64,000 nucleotides of DNA from Paraburkholderia sp. BL25I1N1 (GTDB lineage: Bacteria; Pseudomonadota; Gammaproteobacteria; Burkholderiales; Burkholderiaceae). The position numbers were made by a program, and so were the translations under genes. Within the stretch, counting starts at the first letter, position 1. Each line of letters begins with the position of its first letter. Positions 1-7,182 of this stretch are shown in pieces. The notes below the pieces were generated by a model. The model worked only from the letters and a program-made list of their open reading frames with translations. It searched no databases and was not told the DNA's origin. The DNA is taken from contig NZ_PVZB01000020.1 in NCBI RefSeq assembly GCF_003002025.1, positions 62,001 to 126,000 on the forward strand, read 5' to 3'.

Positions 1-1284
1 GTCGAGGACGAAGGCTGGCGCGTGCGCAAGGACGGCACGACCTTCTGGGCCAACGTCGTCATCACGGCGGTGCATGACGAATCGAACCGGCTGCGCGGCT
101 TCGCCAAGGTCACGCGCGATCTGACCGAGCGGCGTCAGCGCGAAGAACTGGAACGTTCGGGCGAACGCATGCGGCAGTTTCTCGCGACCCTCGCCCATGA
201 GTTGCGCAATCCGCTCGCGCCGGTGCGCAACGCGATCGGCGTGATGCAACTCGAAACCGGTGTGAGCCCCACCGTGGCACGTTCGCGCGACCTGATCGAC
301 CGGCAGGTCACGCACCTCACGCGGCTCGTCGACGATCTGCTCGACGTTGGCCGGATCATGTCGAACAAGGTCGAGTTGCGCTTCGGCCGCGTCGATCTGG
401 CCGAGGTCATGGCGCGCGCGATCGAGGCGGCCCGGCCGTTCACGGATGCGCACGAGCAGCGGGTCGTCCAGCATATGCCCGACGAGCCGGTGTTCGTGCG
501 CGGCGACATGACGCGCCTCGTGCAGGTGTTGCAGAACCTCTTGCACAACGCGGCAAAATTCTCGCCGGTCGGCAGTGCCATCGATGTCGCGGCGCGAGTC
601 GACTACCAGATGGCGGTGCTCGAAGTGCGCGATGCGGGTTGCGGCATCCCAGTGCGCTCGCTCGACAAGATCTTCGAACTGTTCGCTCAGGAAAAGAGCG
701 GGCAGAATACTGGCGAGGGCGGTCTCGGCATCGGCCTCACGTTGTGCAAGTCGCTCGTCGAGATGCACGGTGGCAGCATTATCGCGAGCAGCGAAGGGCC
801 GGGCTGCGGCAGCACCTTCACGCTGAGTCTGCCGCTGGCCGCCGCGCCACCCGAAGCAACGGGCGATGAAGCGAACGCGGCGAACACCGAAGTCGCGCCG
901 CTGCGCATTCTGCTGGTCGATGACAATCGCGATTCGGCCGACAGTCTCGCCATGCTGCTCGAACTCAAAGGCCACGAGGTGCGCATCGCCTACGAGGGCG
1001 AGCAGGCGGTGCTGATCGCGCCGCGTTTCGCGCCTCATCTCGCGGTGATCGACATCGCGATGCCGAAGATGGACGGCTACGAGACGATTGCGGCGCTGCG
1101 CGTCATGCCCGCGCTTGCCAACACGCGGTACGCCGCCATGACTGGCTTCGGCCACGCGAGCGATCGCGAGCGTACCCGCGAAGCCGGTTTCCATGCGCAT
1201 CTCGTCAAGCCGGTTGGACTGGAACTGTTCGATGCCCTGCTGGCCGACGTGGAAGCGCGGCGCAGCGAACGCGGTCCCGACTAG
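1..1284 (+). CDS. Hybrid sensor histidine kinase with receiver domain, 5'-truncated by the window
   Basis: The reading frame is open from base 1, so the true start lies upstream. Only the end of a PAS fold is present (DGTTFWANV, about nt 30-130). A HisKA domain follows with the phospho-acceptor His in LAHELRNPLAP (codon at 196-198), then a HATPase_c domain with the N box QNLLHNAAKF and the G box GGLGIGLTLCKSL. After a linker comes a C-terminal receiver domain starting LRILLVDDNRDSAD, with its phosphorylatable Asp in VIDIAMPKMDG (codon 1051-1053) and the conserved Lys in LVKPV. The kinase is predicted to autophosphorylate and pass phosphate to its own receiver. No transmembrane segment is visible in the part present. 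The signal and output partner cannot be inferred. Confidence 0.93.
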   Translation, partial: VEDEGWRVRKDGTTFWANVVITAVHDESNRLRGFAKVTRDLTERRQREELERSGERMRQFLATLAHELRNPLAPVRNAIGVMQLETGVSPTVARSRDLIDRQVTHLTRLVDDLLDVGRIMSNKVELRFGRVDLAEVMARAIEAARPFTDAHEQRVVQHMPDEPVFVRGDMTRLVQVLQNLLHNAAKFSPVGSAIDVAARVDYQMAVLEVRDAGCGIPVRSLDKIFELFAQEKSGQNTGEGGLGIGLTLCKSLVEMHGGSIIASSEGPGCGSTFTLSLPLAAAPPEATGDEANAANTEVAPLRILLVDDNRDSADSLAMLLELKGHEVRIAYEGEQAVLIAPRFAPHLAVIDIAMPKMDGYETIAALRVMPALANTRYAAMTGFGHASDRERTREAGFHAHLVKPVGLELFDALLADVEARRSERGPD

Positions 1285-1480
1285 CGTTCAGGCAGGGCGC
1301 GCTTCCCTCATACCAGAGCGGTGTGACGGCTTGCGCGCCTGCACATTCCCGATTCCTGAAGAAAGATGTTGTGCATTCCGACGTCCGGTGTTCGAGGCAC
1401 GCCGCTTGCTGTGGGTCTTCTGTGCGCGGCGGCCCTTGAGAGTCCGCCGGCAGTCGATTGAACAGCTTCAGGGAGGCACG

Positions 1481-2659
1481 ATGCTCGATACGCGTGGCCG
1501 TACGGCCGGCGCCAACGCGCGGCCGCCGCAAAACGCCGGCATGACCGCATCTCGCGATTCCCATGTCAGGGCGGGCGGACCGCGGAAAGACGCGAAACCT
1601 GCCGCGTCGCTCGAAAATTTTCTGCGTGATACGCGTTTCGATTCCGGCGACCCCGTCGCGCTTGGCGGCGTGTTGTGCGCGCTGGCCGAGCGCGGCTACG
1701 ACCGTGCGCCTGACATGCCCTTGCCTGGGCACGGCGAAACGCTGGTGCGCTGGCGTTCCTTGGCTGCGGTGGCCGCGTGCGATCTCGGGCTCGTCAAGCT
1801 GTTTGAAGGACACACGGATGCGCTCGCGATTCTCGCCGAGTTGCAAGGCCCCACGCCGCCAGCGGGAAGCCGCTGGGGCGTCTGGGCCGCCGAGCCGCCC
1901 GATGCGCGTGTGCAAGCGCTCAAGGTAGGAATCCGAAGCGATGGCGAGAACCTTCGCCTCACCGGCACGAAAGCGTGGTGCTCGGGGGCGGGTGTGGTCA
2001 CGCATGCGCTCGTTACCGCATGGTTGGACGATGAGCCGGTGCTGGCGGCTGTGGCAATGAATCAGCCGTCCATCTCGATCGACACGTCGAAGTGGCAGGC
2101 GGTCGGCATGCAGGCCACGGCAAGCGCCGACGTGAGCTTCGACCAGACATCGGCGACACTCGTGGGCGGCGCGCATGCCTATGTACGGCGTCCCGGTTTT
2201 TGGCACGGCGGCGCCGGAATTGCCGCGTGCTGGTATGGGGCCGCCACGCAGATTGCGCACATGCTGCGCGCCGCGTGCACGCGGCGCGCGGATCCGCATT
2301 GGTTCGCCCACCTCGGCGCGGTCGAGGTGGCACTGGCCGGCGCGGCCGCGGTATTGCGCGAGACCGCCGCGCACATCGACGCCAATCCGCTAGCCGACTC
2401 GCAGCGCGAGACCATGCGCGCGCGCCTGGTGGTGGAAGAGGCCTCGACGGCCGTGATGAATCACGCGACACGGGCCCTCGGCGCCGGCCCGTTGTGCCGC
2501 AACGCGCGCTTCGCACGTGCGCTGGCGGATCTGCCGGTGTTCCTGCGACAGAGCCACGCGGAGCGCGATCTCGCTGCGCTCGGTGAGCTGATCGCCGCGG
2601 CGGGACCCGCCGACGGTCGCGACGGTCCCGATGCCGGAGGTGCCCCGTGGATGCTCTGA
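1481..2659 (+). CDS. Acyl-CoA dehydrogenase-like flavoprotein
   Basis: 392 aa. The ATG at 1481 is preceded by a good ribosome site (AGGGAGG, about 1470-1476); the frame stays open upstream, but that part is low-complexity and lacks a ribosome site. The protein has the helical and beta domains of the acyl-CoA dehydrogenase superfamily: a middle segment like LTGTKAWCSGAGVVTHALVTA matches the FAD-contacting beta domain, and the C-terminal helices follow. It is a divergent member and the substrate is unknown. The genes downstream encode a NodS-like methyltransferase (25 bp away) and a family 2 glycosyltransferase. Similar trios, usually with a PIG-L deacetylase, recur in proteobacteria, which suggests modification of a small glycosylated or acylated metabolite. 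That role is inference. Confidence 0.82.
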   Translation: MLDTRGRTAGANARPPQNAGMTASRDSHVRAGGPRKDAKPAASLENFLRDTRFDSGDPVALGGVLCALAERGYDRAPDMPLPGHGETLVRWRSLAAVAACDLGLVKLFEGHTDALAILAELQGPTPPAGSRWGVWAAEPPDARVQALKVGIRSDGENLRLTGTKAWCSGAGVVTHALVTAWLDDEPVLAAVAMNQPSISIDTSKWQAVGMQATASADVSFDQTSATLVGGAHAYVRRPGFWHGGAGIAACWYGAATQIAHMLRAACTRRADPHWFAHLGAVEVALAGAAAVLRETAAHIDANPLADSQRETMRARLVVEEASTAVMNHATRALGAGPLCRNARFARALADLPVFLRQSHAERDLAALGELIAAAGPADGRDGPDAGGAPWML

Positions 2660-2683
2660 CGCCATACACGGAGGGCCGCTGAC

Positions 2684-3289
2684 ATGAGCTCACCGGCTAC
2701 CTACTTCGACGAACTCTATCGACACAGCGACGATCCGTGGAAGTTGCGCGAAGGTTGGTACGAGCGCCGCAAGCGGTCGTTGACGCTCGCGTTGCTGCCG
2801 CGCCCGCGCTACCGGAGTGCGTTCGAACCCGGCTGCGCCAACGGCGAACTGACCGTCGAGCTGGCGAAGCGCTGCGACGTGCTGCTCGCGGCGGATCTGC
2901 ACGAGCGCGCGGTGCAGCTTGCACGCGAGCGCGTTGCCGACGCGCCGCACGTCCGCGTCGAACAACGCACGGTGCCGCGCGATTGGCCGACCGAGGCCGG
3001 GCCGTTCGATCTGATCGTGATCAGCGAATTCGCCTATTACCTCGATTCGGCGGAGCTGGAAACGCTGGCTGCGCGAATCGCCGCCTCGCTCACCACGGAC
3101 GGCACGCTGCTCGCCTGTCATTGGCGCCGGCCCTTCGCCGAAGCGCTCGAATCCGCCGATGCCGCGCATGCGCTGTTCGACACGCGCTGCGGCCTCACGC
3201 GTCTCGCGCATCACGATGAAGCCGATCTGCTGATCGACGTCTGGTCGCGCGACGCACGCTCGGTCGCGCAACGCGAGGGGCTTCTATGA
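2684..3289 (+). CDS. NodS-like class I SAM-dependent methyltransferase
   Basis: 201 aa, ATG at 2684 with GGAGGG about 10 bp upstream. The N-terminus YFDELYRHSDDPWKLREGWYE is typical of NodS-family methyltransferases. The SAM-binding loop is AFEPGCANGELTVELA (motif I), followed by the acidic motif II (LLAADLHERAVQLA) and motif IV (PFDLIVISEFAYYL). NodS proteins N-methylate chitooligosaccharide Nod factors. Nothing else here indicates nodulation, so the likely role is methylation of an unidentified glycosylated product. It overlaps the next gene by 4 bp (ATGA), so the two are translationally coupled. Confidence 0.88.
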   Translation: MSSPATYFDELYRHSDDPWKLREGWYERRKRSLTLALLPRPRYRSAFEPGCANGELTVELAKRCDVLLAADLHERAVQLARERVADAPHVRVEQRTVPRDWPTEAGPFDLIVISEFAYYLDSAELETLAARIAASLTTDGTLLACHWRRPFAEALESADAAHALFDTRCGLTRLAHHDEADLLIDVWSRDARSVAQREGLL

Positions 3290-3942
3290 TCGGCGTGATC
3301 GTTCCGGCGCATAACGAAGAGGCGTTGCTGGCGCCTTGTCTCGCTGCCTTGATCGCGGCCTCTCGCCATGAGGACCTAGCGGGCGAAACGGTGCGCATCG
3401 TGGTCGTGCTCGACGCATGCGACGACTTCAGCGGGGCAATCGCACGGGCCTACGGCGTCGAGACGCTGACGCTGAAAGCGCGCAATGTCGGCATTGCGCG
3501 CGCGGCGGGTGCGGACTTCCTGCTGGCGGACGGCGCGCGCTGGCTCGCGTTCACCGACGCCGACAGCCGCGTCTCGTCGGGCTGGCTGGTGGCGCAGCTT
3601 TCGCTGGCGGCTGACGCGGTGTGCGGCTCGATTGCCGTCGACGACTGGACCGCGCATCCGCATAGCGTGCGCGAATACTTCCGCAAGACTTACGTGGATG
3701 CCGACGGTCATCGTCATATTCACGGTGCGAACCTCGGCGTGTCGGCCGACGCCTACCGGCGCGCGGGTGGCTTTCCGCCGCTCAGGTGCAGCGAAGATGT
3801 CGCGCTGGTCGACCGGCTGATCGCGATCGGCGCGCGCATCGCCTGGAGCGCGGCGCCGCGCGTGATTACGAGCGCGCGCGCAGCGGCTCGCGCTCGCGGC
3901 GGCTTCGGCGATACGCTTGCGGCGTGGGCGGCCGCCGGATAA
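3286..3942 (+). CDS. Family 2 glycosyltransferase (GT-A fold)
   Basis: 218 aa. The ATG overlaps the methyltransferase stop by 4 bp. The N-terminus VIVPAHNEEALLAPCL is the nucleotide-sugar-binding strand of GT2 enzymes, the metal-binding DxD motif is WLAFTDADSRV, and an ED motif (RCSEDVALVDR) suggests a catalytic base. At 218 aa it is a compact single-domain enzyme without membrane segments, so it is probably cytosolic. It is the last gene of the acyl-CoA dehydrogenase / methyltransferase / glycosyltransferase set. The acceptor is unknown. Confidence 0.87.
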   Translation: MIGVIVPAHNEEALLAPCLAALIAASRHEDLAGETVRIVVVLDACDDFSGAIARAYGVETLTLKARNVGIARAAGADFLLADGARWLAFTDADSRVSSGWLVAQLSLAADAVCGSIAVDDWTAHPHSVREYFRKTYVDADGHRHIHGANLGVSADAYRRAGGFPPLRCSEDVALVDRLIAIGARIAWSAAPRVITSARAAARARGGFGDTLAAWAAAG

Positions 3943-3975
3943 GGGCGCCGCCTGCTAGAACAGGAGGGCGACAGG

Positions 3976-4467
3976 ATGGAAGCGTTCTTGCTGCTGTTCG
4001 GTCAAGGCAGGATGCTCGACCCGCTGCAGATGGCCATGCGCTCGGTCGTCGTGTTTCTGATCGCGCTGGTGCTGATCCGCATCTCGGGCCGGCGTTCGTT
4101 CGGACAACGCTCGCCATTCGATTCGGTAGTGGTGATCCTGCTCGGCGCGATGTTGAGCCGGGCCATCGTCGGTGCGTCGCCGTTTATCGCCACGGTCGTG
4201 GCGTCGTTCGCGATCGTCGTCTGCCATCGGGCGCTGGCGTGGGTATGCATGCGCTCGCGCGCGCTGGAGCGGCTGGTGGGCGGCGTCGAACGCGAGGTGT
4301 TCAGCAACGGCGAATTCAACGCGCGCGAGATGGACGCGGCGTTGATCAGCCGAACCGACATTCAGGAAAGCGTGCGGCAGAAAACCGGCTCACGTTCGAT
4401 GGAAAACGTGGCCGCGGCGATTCTCGAGCGCAACGGCGAAGTGAGCGTGATCCGCAAGAAGGCGTGA
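3976..4467 (+). CDS. DUF421 (YetF-like) membrane protein
   Basis: 163 aa, ATG at 3976 preceded by AGGAGGG at 3962-3968, an excellent ribosome site. Three hydrophobic helices (roughly residues 18-38, 46-66 and 70-90) precede a cytoplasmic domain. The motifs RISGRRSFGQRSPFD, and the C-terminal region with ERNGEVSVI, are characteristic of the DUF421/YetF family. The family is widespread, and the Bacillus members affect spore and cell-envelope properties; the biochemical role is not known. It lies 33 bp after the glycosyltransferase and could be read through with it. Confidence 0.85.
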   Translation: MEAFLLLFGQGRMLDPLQMAMRSVVVFLIALVLIRISGRRSFGQRSPFDSVVVILLGAMLSRAIVGASPFIATVVASFAIVVCHRALAWVCMRSRALERLVGGVEREVFSNGEFNAREMDAALISRTDIQESVRQKTGSRSMENVAAAILERNGEVSVIRKKA

Positions 4468-4477
4468 GTCGAACCGG

Positions 4478-5875
4478 TCAGCCCCGGCCACCGCGTGAGA
4501 TTTCTTCGCCGGCTCCGCGCGGCATGCGCAACGTGACCGGAATCGACGCGAACGAGCATAGCCCAACCACCAGAAACGCCGGCCAGAAATCCGACCATGT
4601 GATGCCAGGATGCCCATGCAGCACGCGTGAGATCTGCAGTACGATGCCGCCGATCGTGACGCCGAGGCCGAGCGACATCTGCTGCACGACGCTGCCGAGA
4701 CTCGTGGCGCGGCCCACATCGCGGCTCGCGATTTCCGCGTAAGTGAGCGAGTTCAGACTCGTGAATTGCAGCGCCGGGAAGAAGCCGCCGAGCAGCACGA
4801 TCACCCAGATGATCCAGGTCGGCGTGCCGGGGAAAAACAGTCCGCACGCAGCGATCGAGAGTCCCGACAATGCGGCGTTCACCACCAGCACCGAACGGAA
4901 ACCGAAACGATGCAGCACGCTCGAGGCGACCGTGCGCATGAACATGCCACCGAACGCGGACGCGCAGGTGATCAGGCCGGATTCGAACGCGCTCATGCCG
5001 TGGCCTTCCTGCAGCATCAGCGGCAACAGGAACGGCAGCGCGCCGAGGCCGATCCGGAACAACGAACCGCCCAGCACGCTCGCCTGGAACGTCGGCACCT
5101 TGAAAAAGCGCAGGTCCAGCAGCGGCAGCGGGACGCGCTGCGCGTAGGCGACATAGGCCGCGAGCAAAACCGCGCCGCACGCGCACATGCCGAATGCGTC
5201 GCCGTTGGAAATCAGTTCGCCGCCGACCAGCGACAGCCCGAGCAGAAGCAGCACCGCGCCCGCCGCCGACAGAAAAAAACCGATCCAGTCGAGCGGGCCC
5301 GGGTCCGGTTCGCGCGTGTTGGCGATGTGCTTGTTGGTCAGATAGATGCCGAGGATGCCGATCGGCACGTTGATGAAGAAAATCAGGCGCCAGTGCAGAT
5401 AGGTGGTGATGAAGCCGCCGAGCAGCGGTCCCGCGGCCGGGCCGAGCATCGCGGGAACGCTCAGATAGTTCATCGCGCGGATGAAGTCGGCCTTGTGCAC
5501 CACGCGAAAGATAATGATCCGCCCGACCGGCACCATCATCGCGCCGCCCACGCCTTGCACGAAGCGCGCGAGCGTGAAGGTGGCGAGAGAATTCGACGCG
5601 GCGCACAGCAGCGAACCCGTCACGAAGATACCGATCGCCGTGCGGAAGATCGTGCGTGCGCCGAACCGGTCGGCGAGCCAGCCGCACACGGGGATGAACA
5701 CGCCCAGTCCCAGCACATAGCTCGTCACGGCGATTTTCAGCGTGACCGGATCGCGCCCGAAGTCGCGCGCCATGGCGGGTAGCGCGGTCACGATCACGTT
5801 CGCATCGACACTTTCCATGAACATCGCGCACGCGACGATAAGGGGCGCAATCAGGGCTTTCTGGACGGCGGTCAT
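4478..5875 (-). CDS. DHA2-type MFS drug/solute exporter
   Basis: 465 aa. It belongs to the major facilitator superfamily, drug:proton antiporter-2 group (EmrB/QacA-like). The N-terminal helix carries MESVDANVIVTALP, followed by the motif A loop GWLADRFGARTIFR and the antiporter motif C region SVPAMLGPAAGPLLGG. Around 13-14 hydrophobic segments are visible. It is predicted to be an inner-membrane proton-driven exporter; its substrate cannot be read from sequence. It is convergent with the DUF421 gene (11 bp apart). No adaptor or TolC partner is adjacent, so it may act alone. The ribosome site before the ATG is weak, leaving the start slightly uncertain. Confidence 0.88.
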   Translation of the reverse strand: MTAVQKALIAPLIVACAMFMESVDANVIVTALPAMARDFGRDPVTLKIAVTSYVLGLGVFIPVCGWLADRFGARTIFRTAIGIFVTGSLLCAASNSLATFTLARFVQGVGGAMMVPVGRIIIFRVVHKADFIRAMNYLSVPAMLGPAAGPLLGGFITTYLHWRLIFFINVPIGILGIYLTNKHIANTREPDPGPLDWIGFFLSAAGAVLLLLGLSLVGGELISNGDAFGMCACGAVLLAAYVAYAQRVPLPLLDLRFFKVPTFQASVLGGSLFRIGLGALPFLLPLMLQEGHGMSAFESGLITCASAFGGMFMRTVASSVLHRFGFRSVLVVNAALSGLSIAACGLFFPGTPTWIIWVIVLLGGFFPALQFTSLNSLTYAEIASRDVGRATSLGSVVQQMSLGLGVTIGGIVLQISRVLHGHPGITWSDFWPAFLVVGLCSFASIPVTLRMPRGAGEEISRGGRG

Positions 5876-5920
5876 GAAGGCGGGCTGCGGCGAACGGTCG
5901 CGGGCAAAGGGGTCATTATT

Positions 5921-5935
5921 GCACCTGTACGGTGC
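5921..5935. promoter_or_regulatory. Possible operator: GCACC-N5-GGTGC inverted repeat
   Basis: A 5-bp-arm inverted repeat (GCACC at 5921-5925, GGTGC at 5931-5935) lies 46 bp upstream of the exporter start, on the side where its promoter must be. Exporters of this class are often controlled by TetR or MarR repressors binding such sites. No repressor gene is adjacent, and a short repeat like this can occur by chance. Confidence 0.3.
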
Positions 5936-6032
5936 GGTTTGTTAATAGTGCGGCGGCCGGTGCCACCCTTTTTAAGTTGGGCGGCGGCGCATGTGACCGT
6001 CATGCAACAGTCGGCCGTTTTATTGATATTTG

Positions 6033-6060
6033 TTGCAGTGCGGCAGGAGGCGGTTATAAT
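6033..6060 (+). promoter_or_regulatory. Sigma-70 promoter of the 50-aa gene
   Basis: A perfect -10 box TATAAT (6055-6060) follows TTGCAG (6033-6038) with a 16-bp spacer. Transcription should start near 6067, giving a short 5' leader of about 35 bases before the ATG at 6102. Confidence 0.7.
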
Positions 6061-6101
6061 CGGGTTATTGCCTAGGTATAAACCCTATACAGGAGTCCGC
6101 C

Positions 6102-6254
6102 ATGAACACCGCTTCCAACGCTTCCGCCGTCCGCGCTACCGTCGCCGCCAACAGCACTTTCTTCGGCAAGCTGCGCGCCTTGGCCCTGCATGCCCTGAAC
6201 CTGCATCTGCAAAACTGCGCCGTGATCGCCGAGGCGCATCGCCGTCCGGAGTAA
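6102..6254 (+). CDS. Small basic protein, 50 aa, unknown function
   Basis: The ATG at 6102 has AGGAG at 6091-6095, and a consensus promoter lies just upstream, so the gene is very likely expressed despite its size. The protein begins MNTASNASAVRAT. It then has an amphipathic stretch FFGKLRALALHALNLHL and ends EAHRRPE. It has no signal peptide and no clear transmembrane helix; the Leu/Ala/His-rich segment could form a membrane-surface helix. I do not recognise a family. The spacing of start, ribosome site and promoter is the main support. Confidence 0.65.
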   Translation: MNTASNASAVRATVAANSTFFGKLRALALHALNLHLQNCAVIAEAHRRPE

Positions 6255-6360
6255 GACAAAGGCCGCGCGCCGCATGCACTGACTGATAGAGCAGGGCGCT
6301 GACATGCGCCCCGTCTGTCACGCGCACGTCGGCACGGCTTAGCATTATTTCTGCGTCATT

Positions 6361-6420
6361 CATGCCCGCCAGGCCGCGATGTCACCGCGGCCTCGCGGGC
6401 ATGCGCAGCGAGCGCTGCGC
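6361..6420. repeat. Two adjacent hairpins between small genes
   Basis: The first hairpin pairs CATGCCCGC (6361-6369) with GCGGGCATG (6395-6403) and, inside a 2x2 mismatch, GGCCGCG (6372-6378) with CGCGGCC (6386-6392). The second pairs GCGCAGC (6403-6409) with GCTGCGC (6414-6420). Neither is followed by a T-run on either strand, so they are not simple intrinsic terminators. They lie about 100 bp after the 50-aa gene and could stabilise its transcript or be a REP-like element. The rest of 6255-6551 shows nothing recognisable. Confidence 0.55.
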
Positions 6421-6551
6421 GAACCGATTCCCCATTATTCGAAAATCGTTCCAGCGGCGGCACGCGCGTACTTCGCGCCGTGTGCCGGGCTTTCGTTACG
6501 CCGTTCGTGTCTAATCTCGTACAGCGTCGGGGCTGTATATCGTCGCCTGAC

Positions 6552-6692
6552 TTAGTCGCGGACGCGGCGCGACACCTTCGCTACGGTCTTGCGTTCCATG
6601 GTCGCTCGCGTGGCGAGTGCGCTCATCAACAGCGCGATGGACACCAATCCGACCAGATACACGCCCGCCATCATCCAATCCTGTTCCGCCAT
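6552..6692 (-). CDS. Single-span membrane micropeptide, 46 aa
   Basis: The minus-strand ATG (6690-6692) is preceded by AAGGAG about 8 bp upstream, a near-ideal ribosome site. The peptide starts MAEQDWMMAG, has one hydrophobic helix (VYLVGLVSIALLMSALA, about residues 11-27), and ends in a basic tail (ERKTVAKVSRRVRD). This is the layout of an inner-membrane small protein with its C-terminus in the cytoplasm by the positive-inside rule. I do not recognise the family. Small proteins of this kind often modulate a transporter or kinase, but no partner is evident nearby. Confidence 0.65.
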   Translation of the reverse strand: MAEQDWMMAGVYLVGLVSIALLMSALATRATMERKTVAKVSRRVRD

Positions 6693-7134
6693 CTTCTTTC
6701 TCCTTCAAGTACCGAATTTCACCCGGCAAATGCGCCGCGTTTCACTGAGCTATTGCTCTCGATTACGGCACGCGAAGAGAAAATCTTGATGCTGCGCTTC
6801 CACGGTTCGAGCGATACAGCGTGCGCACACACTCGGCGCAATGTCGAATCTTCATTCGCAGCGCGTAAATAGCGTTTAAACTTCAGCCCCCTGTCAGCTA
6901 CCGGACGCGTCCCGTCACAGCCCAATCGGCAATATCGACCGTTTGATTCGCGTATCGCCGCGGCGCGCCGCGCGGCGCTTTCATATCCAATGGCCGGCTA
7001 AGGTTAAACCCCGCAATCCGGCTGACGCTGTCAACCTTTTCACCCCAATGCCGTTATCCATTTGTAATCGCCAATAAGCGGCGATGCCGCGGCAGACGAT
7101 CCGTCGTCGCAACAGCTCCACGCAAGGCCCAGCA
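6693..7134. other. Intergenic region with no recognised gene
   Basis: This stretch holds the promoter side of the 46-aa gene and the upstream region of mprF. Short open frames here look like chance reading of GC-rich DNA. A CTTCAG-N5-TGTCAG stretch (6881-6897) resembles the response-regulator boxes seen near 30, 36 and 46.5 kb but lacks the second conserved half. Confidence 0.5.
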
Positions 7135-7164
7135 TTGACCATGTTCCATCGATATAACTATAAA
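7135..7164 (+). promoter_or_regulatory. Predicted sigma-70 promoter of mprF
   Basis: TTGACC (7135-7140) and TATAAA (7159-7164) are separated by 18 bp. Transcription would begin about 7171, just before the ATG at 7183. This argues against the two upstream in-frame ATGs at 7084 and 7141, which would lie outside such a transcript. Confidence 0.5.
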
Positions 7165-7182
7165 TTCGACCGGCTAGGCGCG

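Noticed and set aside
1193..1480. Upstream extension of the acyl-CoA dehydrogenase frame
   Set aside because: It overlaps the kinase gene end and reads low-complexity Arg/Pro/Cys residues. The ATG at 1481 with AGGGAGG is the better start.
6881..6897. CTTCAG-N5-TGTCAG near mprF as a further regulator box
   Set aside because: Only one hexamer matches; the partner differs at two positions, there is no CTTAAG half and no well-placed -10 box for mprF. Tempting because mprF fits the polymyxin theme, but not supported.
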